The notes: generated by a model from the sequence alone, not told the origin. A stretch of DNA of 13,529 nt from an uncultured Rhodospirillaceae bacterium (GCA_913054205.1 CAJXJM010000022.1:1-13529), one strand, 5' to 3'. Positions 1 through 7,545 are shown, counted from the first letter of the stretch. Program-made: numbers and translations.

Positions 1-324
1 CAGAAAGCTGGTTTTGATCCAAAGCTCATCTACGAGGTGATCAAGGAAAGTGCCGGTGGCTCAAAAATGTTCGATATTCGCGGCAAAATGATGTCCGAAA
101 GTGACTACCGCGAAGGCGGCGGCACAATGTTTTCTGTCTATGAGAAAGACGCCAGCATCATCACGTCCTATGCCGCAGAAGTCAGGGCACCGATCGATCT
201 TTATGTCTCAGCCTGGCAAAAATTTAATTCCGCCATTGCCCAAGGCCTCGGCCATCTCGACACATCTGCCGTCTGTAAAGCCATCGAAACCTCAGCCGGC
301 ATAGACCGCAAACTCGTCGAGTAA
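1..324 (+). CDS. 3-hydroxyisobutyrate dehydrogenase-like protein, C-terminal part (5' end outside window)
   Basis: The reading frame is open from base 1, so the gene begins upstream; the first ATG in the window (37) is internal. The visible ~107 residues match the all-helical C-terminal domain of the beta-hydroxyacid dehydrogenase family (3-hydroxyisobutyrate dehydrogenase, tartronate semialdehyde reductase). Shared landmarks with the full paralogue at 2255-3154 include an AGGS turn, RGxMM, and a terminal HLDTSAVCK stretch matching KLDTASVCR. By eye the two are clearly homologous but diverged, so this is not a recent duplication. Family members oxidise a beta-hydroxy acid with NAD(P); the Rossmann domain and catalytic lysine lie outside the window, so activity and cofactor cannot be checked. 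It is transcribed toward the ABM gene and ends at a strong palindrome. Confidence 0.85.
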   Translation, partial: QKAGFDPKLIYEVIKESAGGSKMFDIRGKMMSESDYREGGGTMFSVYEKDASIITSYAAEVRAPIDLYVSAWQKFNSAIAQGLGHLDTSAVCKAIETSAGIDRKLVE

Positions 325-357
325 TGTAATAAAGGTTCCTGGAACCTTTATTACATT
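323..357. terminator. Perfect 17-bp inverted repeat, probable bidirectional terminator
   Basis: The arms AATGTAATAAAGGTTCC (323-339) and GGAACCTTTATTACATT (341-357) are exact reverse complements around one central T. As RNA this gives a 16-bp stem with a 3-nt loop. The left arm begins inside the TAA stop of the rightward dehydrogenase gene, and the right arm ends 5 bp before the stop of the leftward ABM gene, so it fills the space between two convergent genes. That position suggests a bidirectional terminator. There is no clean U-tract, and the stem is AT-rich apart from its apex, so termination strength is uncertain. A protein-binding palindrome is the alternative. Confidence 0.6.
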
Positions 358-362
358 GTTAA

Positions 363-662
363 TTATTTATCCTCGACCCAATAGGTGACAAAGGAACGGT
401 TCACTTTGTCGCCGAGGTCAGTGACGATTTTAAAGTAGTCGAGGAAATATTGCTGCTCCTTGTGCCAGGCGAGTGCGGCTTCGTCTTTATAGACTTCATA
501 GAATATGAACGCGTTTGGGTCGTCGCTTTGGACTGATACGTCAAATTGATAGCAGCCTTCTTCTTCGCGCGCGGCGTGAACATTAACCCACAGTTTATCG
601 AGCAATTCTTCGCGAATGCTGGCATCACATGACACGTGCACGAGATTTACGAGATTAGCCAT
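363..662 (-). CDS. Antibiotic biosynthesis monooxygenase (ABM/YgiN-like) domain protein
   Basis: A 99-residue protein, the usual size for a single ABM-fold (dimeric alpha/beta barrel) domain. Residues ~52-78 carry the family pattern: FIFYEVYKDEAAL, then a conserved His (H67) and a YFLDYF helix. Relatives include quinol monooxygenase YgiN and small cofactor-free oxygenases or isomerases; substrates vary widely, so none is assigned. The start is supported by an AGGAG Shine-Dalgarno at 671-675, 8 nt before the ATG. It is the last gene of the leftward cluster, 35 bp after the ankyrin gene, and is probably cotranscribed with it. A role in handling an oxidised intermediate of the neighbouring pathway is inference. 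Confidence 0.8.
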   Translation of the reverse strand: MANLVNLVHVSCDASIREELLDKLWVNVHAAREEEGCYQFDVSVQSDDPNAFIFYEVYKDEAALAWHKEQQYFLDYFKIVTDLGDKVNRSFVTYWVEDK

Positions 663-697
663 TTGGTGTTCTCCTGAATGAATTCTGTGGTGAGTTT

Positions 698-1384
698 CTA
701 GGGCTTTGCGCCCGCCGCTTCCAGCATTTTAATCATGGCAGCGTAATTTCGATTGCGCGCCAATGTGAGCGGCGTGTCGCCGCTGCCGTCCGCCAAATTG
801 ATATCAGCCCCGGCAGAGATCAAATCTTGCAGAATGAGTTGATGATTTTTACCGCCGTCGCCTAAAACAATTGCCTCAATCAGTGCCGTCCATTTTAAAT
901 TATTGATGTGATCGAGCGGCGCGCCGGCTTTAATGAGGCTGCGGACCACTTCAACATGGCCGAGATGGGCGGCGGCGATAAGTGCCGTGCCGTCATAGGG
1001 GCTGGTCATCAGTTTGGCATTGCCGCCGGAGCCAATCGCCAAATTCATCATCTGAAGTGTATTGGCGACGACTGCGATGGTGATCATGTCGTAGCGTTCG
1101 CTATCGAGCGCATTGAGATCGGCCCCCGCCGCAATCAAAGCTTTGGCGGTTGCCATATGGTTCTGATAGGTCGCCACCATCAATGCTGTTCGGCCAAAAC
1201 CATCACGTGCGTTGAGATCGCTGCCTGATTTAGCCAAAGAAATTATTTTAGAAGTGTCGCCTTTTGCCGCCGCAGCGTGGAGGCCGGTATAATTGCTGAT
1301 TTCATCTGGTGAGGGTGCCGTTTGAGCAACAACATCCGAAGCGTGACAAATTAAGATACCGAAAATTAAAGCGAGGGTTTTCAT
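698..1384 (-). CDS. Secreted/periplasmic ankyrin-repeat protein
   Basis: A 228-residue protein. Residues 1-20 look like a Sec signal peptide: Lys at position 2, a hydrophobic core, and VVA before Gln21 as a likely cleavage site. The rest is about six ankyrin repeats, recognisable from GLHAAAAKGD (~34), RTALMVATYQNH (~65), TALIAAAHLGH (~132), TALIEAIVLGD (~165) and a final TPLTLARNRN (~205), several ending in AGADLN or AGADIN. The third repeat is degenerate. Ankyrin repeats mediate protein binding; no catalytic domain is present. Its ATG overlaps the deacetylase stop in an ATGA (1381-1384), which implies translational coupling. Its link to the enzymes is unknown; binding a periplasmic partner is the likeliest role. 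Confidence 0.85.
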   Translation of the reverse strand: MKTLALIFGILICHASDVVAQTAPSPDEISNYTGLHAAAAKGDTSKIISLAKSGSDLNARDGFGRTALMVATYQNHMATAKALIAAGADLNALDSERYDMITIAVVANTLQMMNLAIGSGGNAKLMTSPYDGTALIAAAHLGHVEVVRSLIKAGAPLDHINNLKWTALIEAIVLGDGGKNHQLILQDLISAGADINLADGSGDTPLTLARNRNYAAMIKMLEAAGAKP

Positions 1385-2253
1385 ATCTGTGTTTTATACC
1401 AATCCATCACCTGCTCGCCGGTCCAAATCAAAACATCGGGTTTGCTGGTGATGTGCTCATAAACCTGCTCGACATATTTCGAGCGGTGCGGCACGCCGGA
1501 AATATAGGTGTGCATGCTGATCCCCATGATGCGCGTGATATCGGCACTGTCTTCATAAAGCCGGTCAAAATGATCGATACAGCGTTTGGCAAATTCCTCC
1601 GAGGAATGCTGTTGCAGAGCCATTATCGTAATGTCATTGGTCTCAAGCGGGTAGGGTATAGAGAACATCTGCTTGCCGGTGGTTGTTTTAAGTTCCACCG
1701 GTTGGTCATCAAGCGGCCAATCGGCAACATATTCAATGCCGCAGTCGGACAAAATATCGAGCGTTTCCATGGTTTCGGTAAGGCCGGGGCTTTCCCAACC
1801 GACCGGGCCTTTGCCGGTGAAATCTTTGATCGCCTCGACCGTGCTTTGGATATGTTCGCGCTGATCTTCAAGTTTATGCATCGGCCCTTGGATATAGCCG
1901 TGGCCCATGATTTCCCAGCCGCCTTCGAGCGCGGTCTCGGCAATACGCGGATAAGTTTCCAAAATAATGCCGTTCATCGCGAGGGTCGGCGTCACGTCAT
2001 AGTTTTTGAACATATCGTTGAGACGCCAAAAACCCACCCGATTGCCGTATTCATGCCATGACCAGTTGGGCACATCTGGCAATAACGGCTGGCCCATCGG
2101 CGGCGGCAATATGGTGCGGGGTTGCGCCTTGGTGCTGTCCCAATGTTCGACATTCATGATGGTCCAGACGGCCATGCGGGCACCGCCTGGCAATTCCAGT
2201 TTGGGCCGGTCGATGATGGCGGAGTAGGGAAGCCTTTCGCGCGGTGTGTCCAT
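1381..2253 (-). CDS. Polysaccharide deacetylase family protein, PuuE allantoinase-like
   Basis: A 290-residue protein with the NodB/CE4 fold signature in the divergent form seen in PuuE-like proteins. It has NVEHW (34-38) where classical deacetylases have TFDDG, the metal-site region EIMGHGYIQGPMH (114-126, His118 and His126 probable ligands), GWESPG (152-157), and a late ISMHTY (245-250). There is no signal peptide, so it should be cytoplasmic. PuuE-type proteins hydrolyse cyclic amides such as allantoin without being true polysaccharide deacetylases, so a C-N hydrolase on a small molecule fits the neighbouring amidase better than cell-wall work; the substrate is inferred only as a class. 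It starts 1 bp after the dehydrogenase stop and overlaps the ankyrin gene by 4 nt. Confidence 0.85.
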   Translation of the reverse strand: MDTPRERLPYSAIIDRPKLELPGGARMAVWTIMNVEHWDSTKAQPRTILPPPMGQPLLPDVPNWSWHEYGNRVGFWRLNDMFKNYDVTPTLAMNGIILETYPRIAETALEGGWEIMGHGYIQGPMHKLEDQREHIQSTVEAIKDFTGKGPVGWESPGLTETMETLDILSDCGIEYVADWPLDDQPVELKTTTGKQMFSIPYPLETNDITIMALQQHSSEEFAKRCIDHFDRLYEDSADITRIMGISMHTYISGVPHRSKYVEQVYEHITSKPDVLIWTGEQVMDWYKTQI

Positions 2254-2254
2254 T

Positions 2255-3154
2255 TTAACTTTCCTTCTTTCTCTCTAGCCCGGCCATTTCTTCCAGCACG
2301 CGGCAGACCGAGGCGGTATCGAGTTTATCCATGCCTTTGGCGAGGCCGGACCGATAGATATCAATCCCTGCGGTAAACAGCGGCGTTGGACATTCAAGGT
2401 CAGCGGCAAACTCGCTGATCACTTTAATATCCTTCTGCCAGATGTCCATTTTCATGGTTGCGTCATCGTAATTGTCAGCCACCATCATCGGGCCGCGCAA
2501 CTCGAGCACCCGCGAGCCGCCGGCGCCAACTTTTACAACATCGAGTATGGTTTGCGGTTCAAGCCCGGCTTTCATGCCGAGCACCATGGCTTCAGCGGAG
2601 GCGACGTTATGAATATGGACCAGAAGATTGGCAACAAACTTCATTTTGCTGCCATTGCCAAATTCCCCGACGTAGAAATTGATATTTGCAAAGCCGTTGA
2701 AAACATCTTGGCATTTTGCGTGCGCGGATTCTTCGCCGCTGACATAAATCGAGAGATCCTTGTTGATGGCCTGCGAGCCCGTGCCACTGATTGGGCAATC
2801 CATCAAGATTGTGCCGACTTCTCGGAGCGCATCATGCGCTGCCTGTTTGTCTGCAATCGGTAACGTTGAGCATTCAATGACAATGAGCCCGTCTTTCTTG
2901 GCAGCTGTGAAGCCATCATCACCGCTCATCACTGCATGAAATGCCGGGATACTCGGCAGCGAGGTGATCACGACATCTGATTGTTCGGCGACTTCTTTGG
3001 GCGAATCACAGGCTGTGCCGCCTAAAGCGACGAGCGCCTCTACATTTTTTTCGACAATATCAAATCCGCAAACTTCGAAATCGGCCTCTCGTAAGTTTTT
3101 GGCGAAGGAACCGCCCATAATTCCAAGCCCAACAATACCCACTTTTAACGACAT
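2255..3154 (-). CDS. NAD(P)-dependent 3-hydroxyisobutyrate dehydrogenase-like oxidoreductase
   Basis: A full-length 299-residue beta-hydroxyacid dehydrogenase. Seen: N-terminal Rossmann dinucleotide motif GLGIMG (9-14), a substrate-binding segment DCPISGTGSQ (119-128), and the catalytic-lysine motif G-N-G-S-K-M-K with K172 followed by Asn176. Asp32 after beta-2 (GFDIVEK) suggests NAD preference, though this is weak evidence. The family includes 3-hydroxyisobutyrate dehydrogenase, tartronate semialdehyde reductase and L-threonate dehydrogenase; the exact substrate is not assignable. An AGGA Shine-Dalgarno lies about 8 nt before the ATG. It follows the amidase by 56 bp and precedes the deacetylase by 1 bp. 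It could supply a beta-keto acid for the BKACE encoded at 6616-7545, but that is inference. Confidence 0.9.
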   Translation of the reverse strand: MSLKVGIVGLGIMGGSFAKNLREADFEVCGFDIVEKNVEALVALGGTACDSPKEVAEQSDVVITSLPSIPAFHAVMSGDDGFTAAKKDGLIVIECSTLPIADKQAAHDALREVGTILMDCPISGTGSQAINKDLSIYVSGEESAHAKCQDVFNGFANINFYVGEFGNGSKMKFVANLLVHIHNVASAEAMVLGMKAGLEPQTILDVVKVGAGGSRVLELRGPMMVADNYDDATMKMDIWQKDIKVISEFAADLECPTPLFTAGIDIYRSGLAKGMDKLDTASVCRVLEEMAGLERKKES

Positions 3155-3210
3155 TCAAAATCCTAACTCATTGATATAATTTAACTAATTAACATGTACC
3201 CGGCACCAAT

Positions 3211-4614
3211 TTAGAGGCTGCCACCGAGAGGAGGTTTTCCCAAACGATCGGCGGGGATGCCGATAACGGCTTCCACCGCCAAGGCTACGGCCAGCAGTGT
3301 TTCTTCATTGTGGAGGCGGGTCAGCAATTGCAGCCCGACCGGCATACCGGCTTTATCCAGTCCAACTGGTATCGTGACGCTGCACAAATTAAGCGAATTA
3401 CCGGCCATGGTATTGCTGAGGGTCAGCATGTTGGCGGTGCCATAAGCCTCCATTTCCTCAACTTCGGAAAGGATCGGCGGCGTGATCGGAATGGTTGGTA
3501 CTGCCAAGACATCGACGTCCGCCAATTGCGCATCGGCGCGTGCCCAGAGACGCTGCACTTGGCGAATGGCGGTTAGATATCCAAAGGCCGCAGAATCGCT
3601 GCCGGTGTTCATGCGGGCTCCGACAATGGGATGAAGTGTATCAATCCATTCGGGCAATTCGTTTGAAAGGAATTCGTAGCCTTCAGACGCGGCAATGATG
3701 CCGCCGGCCATGACTTCAACTGCCTCATGCGCCTCCGGCATGCTGACAGCGCGAGATTTCATACCCGCTTTGACCAGTTCAGAAATCGTGTCCTCGACGA
3801 CTGCGGCGATATCGTCCTGGCATTTATCCCAGAAAAAATCGGTGGTCACGCCGAGTGTAATTTCGCTCGCCGCTTTGATATGAATTTTAGCAGTACTGTG
3901 GCGGCTTTTGGCATCGATTGCCTCGAAAGCAAAAACCGCATCGGCAACAGATTTTGTCAAAATGCCAGGCGTATCAAAAGTCGTGCTCAGCGGCACAATA
4001 CCGTCGGTCGACCAGCGTCCTTTTGAGGTTTTAATGCCGACATTGCCGGTGAGTGAGGCTGGAATGCGAACAGAGCCACCTGTGTCCGTGCCAAACGCCA
4101 CCATCGCCGAGCCTTCATGGAGGCTGACACCAGCGCCGGCACTGGAACCGCCGGGTGCTCGGTGGTTTTCAGCGTCCCACGGATTGCGCGGCGTGACCCA
4201 ATGGGGGTTGATGCCAAGACCGCCAAAGGCGAACTCGACGGTGTGGGTTTTTCCGGGGATGACACAAAGCTGGCGGCGAACGGCCTTCACAACCGGGCCT
4301 TCTTTCTCCCATTCGGGTGGCAGCTGATTTGGCGAGCCGGCAAATGTCGGGAAACCTTCAACGCCATAAATGTCTTTAACCGAGATCGGAATGCCAGCCA
4401 GCGCGCCAAGGTCGTTACCTGTTTTTAGGGCATGATCGGCGGCCGTCGCTTGATCCAGTGTGTTTTCCGCATTCCAATTTTTGTAAGCCGTCAGTTTTTC
4501 GTCCCAAGCGTCATGCCGTGCAATCACTGTTTCGCCAATCTCTGTCGCTGTCACATTTCCGTCGCGCAAAGCTTGGGCCATATCGGCGAGGGGGCGGTCC
4601 ATCCAATCGGTCAT
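3211..4614 (-). CDS. Amidase signature (AS) family amidohydrolase
   Basis: A 467-residue protein of normal length for the amidase-signature family. The Ser-cisSer-Lys triad is complete: Lys80 in PISVKD, cis-Ser157 in PGGSSAG (154-160), and nucleophile Ser181 in TDTGGSVRIPAS (176-187). The 24-residue spacing between the two serines equals that of fatty acid amide hydrolase. The family hydrolyses amides (or carbamates and ureas) to carboxylate plus ammonia or amine. It lacks the company of gatB and gatC, so it is not likely to be the GatA tRNA amidotransferase subunit. It is the first gene of the leftward operon, divergent from the cyclase operon, and is annotated as a small-molecule amidase of unknown substrate. 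Confidence 0.92.
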   Translation of the reverse strand: MTDWMDRPLADMAQALRDGNVTATEIGETVIARHDAWDEKLTAYKNWNAENTLDQATAADHALKTGNDLGALAGIPISVKDIYGVEGFPTFAGSPNQLPPEWEKEGPVVKAVRRQLCVIPGKTHTVEFAFGGLGINPHWVTPRNPWDAENHRAPGGSSAGAGVSLHEGSAMVAFGTDTGGSVRIPASLTGNVGIKTSKGRWSTDGIVPLSTTFDTPGILTKSVADAVFAFEAIDAKSRHSTAKIHIKAASEITLGVTTDFFWDKCQDDIAAVVEDTISELVKAGMKSRAVSMPEAHEAVEVMAGGIIAASEGYEFLSNELPEWIDTLHPIVGARMNTGSDSAAFGYLTAIRQVQRLWARADAQLADVDVLAVPTIPITPPILSEVEEMEAYGTANMLTLSNTMAGNSLNLCSVTIPVGLDKAGMPVGLQLLTRLHNEETLLAVALAVEAVIGIPADRLGKPPLGGSL

Positions 4615-4787
4615 TTTTAACGAGCCTACATTGTTATCTGAAAGGCCTTATAAAACACAATTGAACAACAGACAGCAAGACACCTACCTCTAAGTAAGCA
4701 CTTGATCATTAATTCTCGACAGCGAATTCAGGCTGACATAGACTGCACAAAAAGCATCAATGAATATGATCCAAGGGAGATGAGACG
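4615..4787. promoter_or_regulatory. Divergent intergenic region, presumed promoters for both catabolic operons
   Basis: These 173 bp separate the start codons of the leftward amidase and the rightward cyclase, so promoters for both operons should lie here. A GGGAG/GAGA ribosome-binding region sits at 4776-4784 just before the cyclase ATG. A TATGAT at 4765-4770 could be a -10 box, but it lacks a convincing -35. A short AATTC-8 nt-GAATT inverted repeat (4711-4728) is a possible operator, weak by itself. No regulator gene is adjacent to the spacer. Confidence 0.45.
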
Positions 4788-5813
4788 ATGGCCAAAAAAC
4801 CTGCCAAAAAGCCAGCTAAGAAGAAAAGCCAAAAGAAAGGCCAAAAGAAAGGCCAAAAGAAAGGCCTGACGAAGGCTGATGTCGTTCGCAAAGGCAAACA
4901 GCTGTCGAATTGGGGCAAGTGGGGCAAAAACGATGAATTGGGCGTGCTCAACTACATCACACCGCAAGATATTGTTGATGCCGCGAAACTGATCAAAAAA
5001 GGCAAGGTTTTCCGGCTCGGCTTGGAACTGGATGAAAAAGGTCCACAAAATGGATTGTTCGGTGGTCGTTGGAATCCCTTGCATCACATGATGGCAACCG
5101 GCACCGATGCAATAGCAGGTCGACAGGATAAAACCGTTGGCCTACGTTATGCCGATGATTTTATCAATTTGCCAACTCAGTGTGCCAGTCAATGGGATGC
5201 GCTGGCCCATGTTTTTGCCGGTGATAAAATGTGGAACGGTTACGATGCCGCGCTGGTCGATTCGATGGGCGCGCACAGAAATGGTATCGAGAAATTTGCC
5301 GACAAGATGGTCGGTCGTGGCGTGCTGCTTGATGTGGCGCGCTATAAAAAGAAAGATCGCTTGGCAGACGGCTATGGCATCACAATCAATGACCTCAACC
5401 GGACGGCCAAGGCGCAAGGTGTCGAAGTTCGGCGCGGTGATTTTGTTATTTTTAACACCGGCCATATGGCCGACTGCCTCGACCGCGGTGAATGGGGTGG
5501 CTATGCCGGCGGCGATGCACCGGGACTGGCCTTCGAAACCGTCGATTGGATCCATGAAAAAGAGATTGCCGGTATTTGCTCCGACACCTGGGGCATCGAA
5601 GTACGACCCAACAAAACAGTCGATGGCACGAACCAGCCTTGGCATTGGGTGACAATCCCCTATATCGGCATTGTTCACGGCGAAATTTGGTATCTCCGCG
5701 AACTTGTTGCGGATTGTGCTAAAGACGGCGTCTATGAGTTTTTCCTGTGTGCACCGCCTCTGGTGATATCGCGCGGTACCGGCTCTCCGATCAATCCGCA
5801 AGTCATTAAATAA
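4788..5813 (+). CDS. Cyclase family metal-dependent hydrolase with Lys-rich N-terminal extension
   Basis: A 341-residue protein. Residues ~40-335 form a cyclase/kynurenine-formamidase-like (PF04199-type) domain beginning near [15 protein letters not shown]. In the metal-site stretch [12 protein letters not shown] (130-141), Asp137 and His141 are kept, but Gln131 and Gln135 stand where the classical HxGTHxDxPxH motif has histidines; compare H67 and H71 of the next gene. Residues 2-26 are almost all Lys, Ala, Pro, Gln and Gly, with three (S/G)QKK units, resembling histone H1-like or nucleoid-protein tails and not an enzyme. No other in-frame ATG occurs before codon 101, and a GGGAG ribosome site supports this start, so the tail is probably translated. 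It is the first gene of the rightward operon. Hydrolysis of an amide or cyclic compound is expected. Confidence 0.87.
   Translation: MAKKPAKKPAKKKSQKKGQKKGQKKGLTKADVVRKGKQLSNWGKWGKNDELGVLNYITPQDIVDAAKLIKKGKVFRLGLELDEKGPQNGLFGGRWNPLHHMMATGTDAIAGRQDKTVGLRYADDFINLPTQCASQWDALAHVFAGDKMWNGYDAALVDSMGAHRNGIEKFADKMVGRGVLLDVARYKKKDRLADGYGITINDLNRTAKAQGVEVRRGDFVIFNTGHMADCLDRGEWGGYAGGDAPGLAFETVDWIHEKEIAGICSDTWGIEVRPNKTVDGTNQPWHWVTIPYIGIVHGEIWYLRELVADCAKDGVYEFFLCAPPLVISRGTGSPINPQVIK
4827..4862 (+). repeat. Three 12-bp tandem units in the cyclase N-terminus
   Basis: Units 4827-4838, 4839-4850 and 4851-4862 each read (A/G)GCCAAAAGAAA, the first differing from the other two only at its first base. In frame they encode repeated Q-K-K-G-type tetrapeptides (residues 14-26). 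Because the period is a multiple of three, copy number can change by slippage without breaking the frame. Confidence 0.85.
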
Positions 5814-5824
5814 GGCGGTCTGAG

Positions 5825-6601
5825 ATGGTGAGACGATTTGTTGATATCTCGATGCATTTGGAAAACGATGTGATTTCCGACCCGCCCGGCTATGGGCCGA
5901 AGATTGAGTATCTTACCCATAAGGATACTGCCAAAGATGTCGTCGAGTTTTTCCCAGGCCTCAAAGAAGAGGATTTGCCGGATGGTGAAGGATGGGCCAT
6001 CGAATGGATTAAATTGATGACCCACAACGGCACGCATTTGGATGCGCCCTATCATTTTCACTCGACAATGAACAAAGGCGAGCGGGCGATCACAATCGAT
6101 GAAGTGCCTTTGGAATGGTGCTTTAGACCCGGGGTAAAACTCGATTTTAGCGGGCTTGAAGATGGCTACGTTATCACTGCCGAGGATGTTGAAAACGAGC
6201 TTGCCCGCATCGGCCATGAGCTACAAGAATTAGAAATTGTTGTTGTAAATACAGCAGCCGGCAAAGCCTATGGATCGGACCATTATGTCTCAGCCGGTGC
6301 AGGCATGGGACGGGAGGCGACGCTGTATTTGTTGGAACGCGGCGTTCGGGTGACGGGCACGGACGCTTGGAGCTGGGACGCACCTTTTGTCCATACCAAA
6401 GATAAATACGCAGAAACCGGCGATGCATCTCTGATTTGGGAAGGTCATAAAGCCGGCCGGGAAATCGGCTATTGCCATTTGGAGAAGCTTCACAATCTTG
6501 AAGAGCTTCCTGGCGATGGTTTTGAGATTGCGTGTTTCCCCGTAAAAATTAGAGGCGCGTCAGCGGGCTGGACCCGTGCTGTCGCCATTTTTGATGAATA
6601 G
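5825..6601 (+). CDS. Cyclase family protein (kynurenine formamidase/isatin hydrolase-like)
   Basis: A 258-residue protein with the full metal-site motif of the cyclase/KynB family: [11 protein letters not shown] at 67-77 (His67, His71, Asp73, His77). Later family landmarks include [10 protein letters not shown] (~179-188) and a C-terminal [14 protein letters not shown] segment (~239-252). Members hydrolyse N-formylkynurenine, isatin or related amides and lactams using divalent metal; specificity cannot be assigned. No kynurenine-pathway partners (kynureninase, tryptophan dioxygenase) are in the window. It starts 11 bp after the first cyclase, with an AAGGCGG ribosome site, and lies 14 bp before the BKACE gene, so the three genes form one operon. 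The pair of unlike cyclases suggests either two successive hydrolyses or two substrates. Confidence 0.9.
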   Translation: MVRRFVDISMHLENDVISDPPGYGPKIEYLTHKDTAKDVVEFFPGLKEEDLPDGEGWAIEWIKLMTHNGTHLDAPYHFHSTMNKGERAITIDEVPLEWCFRPGVKLDFSGLEDGYVITAEDVENELARIGHELQELEIVVVNTAAGKAYGSDHYVSAGAGMGREATLYLLERGVRVTGTDAWSWDAPFVHTKDKYAETGDASLIWEGHKAGREIGYCHLEKLHNLEELPGDGFEIACFPVKIRGASAGWTRAVAIFDE

Positions 6602-6615
6602 AGGAGATTAAAACA

Positions 6616-7545
6616 ATGGCTAAAAGCGTCATCATCACCTGCGCGGTTACCGGCTCCATCCATACACCGACGATGTCGGAATATTTACCGATCACGCCAA
6701 ACGAAATCGCCGAAGGTGCGATAGCAGCGGCCGAAGCCGGTGCCTCTATTCTTCACCTACACGCCCGAAATCCAGATGGTAGCCCAACGCCGTCGCCCGA
6801 CACTTTTATGGAGTTCCTGCCTCGCATCAAGCAGTCGACAGATGCTGTGGTGAACATTACGACCGGCGGCGGACATGGTATGACGCTTGAAGAACGCTGC
6901 GCCGGTGCATTGCGTGCCAGCCCTGAAATGACATCGCTCAATATGGGCTCGATGAATTTTGGCCTCTATCCGATCCTCGATAAGCCGTTTGACTGGAAAT
7001 ATAAGTGGGAACCGGAATATCTCGAAATGACCCGCGATTTTATTTTCCGCAATACTTTTAAAGATATTGAATGGGTGTTGAAGGAACTTGGCGAAGGCCA
7101 TGGCGTGCGCTTTGAGTTTGAATGTTATGACATGGGCCATCTCTATAACCTAGCCCATTTTGTTGATCGAGGCCTGGTTAAACCACCATTCTTTGTGCAG
7201 ACAATCTTCGGCATTCTCGGCGGCATTGGCGCTGATATTGAGAACCTTATGCATATGCGCCGAATTGCCAACAAGCTCTTCGGCGAGGAAAATTACGAAT
7301 GGTCGATTTTGGCCGCTGGCCGCCATCAAATGAGTTTTGTCACCACCGGTGCCATTCTCGGCGGTAATGTACGGGTCGGTCTTGAAGATTCGCTCTACAT
7401 CGGCAAAGGCGAATTGGCCAAATCCAATGCCGATCAAGTCACTAAAATTCGGCGCATTGTCGAAGATTTATCTTTGGAAGTGGCGACACCTACCGAGGCG
7501 CGCGAACGACTGGCGCTTAAAGGCGGCGATCAGGTTGCATTTTAA
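6616..7545 (+). CDS. Beta-keto acid cleavage enzyme (BKACE, DUF849 family)
   Basis: A 309-residue protein matching the BKACE/Kce family (3-keto-5-aminohexanoate cleavage enzyme and relatives). These zinc enzymes condense a beta-keto acid with acetyl-CoA and release acetoacetate plus a new acyl-CoA. Seen: ITCAVTGS near the N-terminus, the zinc motif HLHAR with His47 and His49, an ITTGGG loop (81-86), EFECYD (167-172), and NVRVGLEDS (251-259), where Glu257 probably supplies the third zinc ligand. It has a strong GAGGAG Shine-Dalgarno (6601-6606), 9 nt from the ATG. It is the last gene of the operon and would be the step that brings the pathway product into CoA metabolism. The exact keto acid is not assigned; the gene ends tail-to-tail with the response-regulator remnant. 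Confidence 0.92.
   Translation: MAKSVIITCAVTGSIHTPTMSEYLPITPNEIAEGAIAAAEAGASILHLHARNPDGSPTPSPDTFMEFLPRIKQSTDAVVNITTGGGHGMTLEERCAGALRASPEMTSLNMGSMNFGLYPILDKPFDWKYKWEPEYLEMTRDFIFRNTFKDIEWVLKELGEGHGVRFEFECYDMGHLYNLAHFVDRGLVKPPFFVQTIFGILGGIGADIENLMHMRRIANKLFGEENYEWSILAAGRHQMSFVTTGAILGGNVRVGLEDSLYIGKGELAKSNADQVTKIRRIVEDLSLEVATPTEARERLALKGGDQVAF

Noticed and set aside
1309..2061. 250-aa open frame on the plus strand
   Set aside because: It is antisense to the well-supported PuuE-like deacetylase and the ankyrin gene start, and its translation shows no coherent domain.
3155..3210. Possible internal promoter between the amidase and dehydrogenase genes
   Set aside because: The 56 bp are AT-rich, but no convincing -35/-10 pair was found; only a ribosome site is supported.
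3211..4614. Amidase as GatA of the tRNA amidotransferase
   Set aside because: No gatC or gatB neighbour, and the context is a catabolic cluster; the shared Ser-Ser-Lys triad is common to the whole amidase-signature family.
4827..4862. 12-bp repeats as a CRISPR or satellite array
   Set aside because: Only three short contiguous units with no spacers, in frame within a coding sequence.
5142..5801. 219-aa open frame on the minus strand
   Set aside because: It lies wholly opposite the first cyclase-family gene, with no recognisable family; it reflects the codon bias of the real gene.
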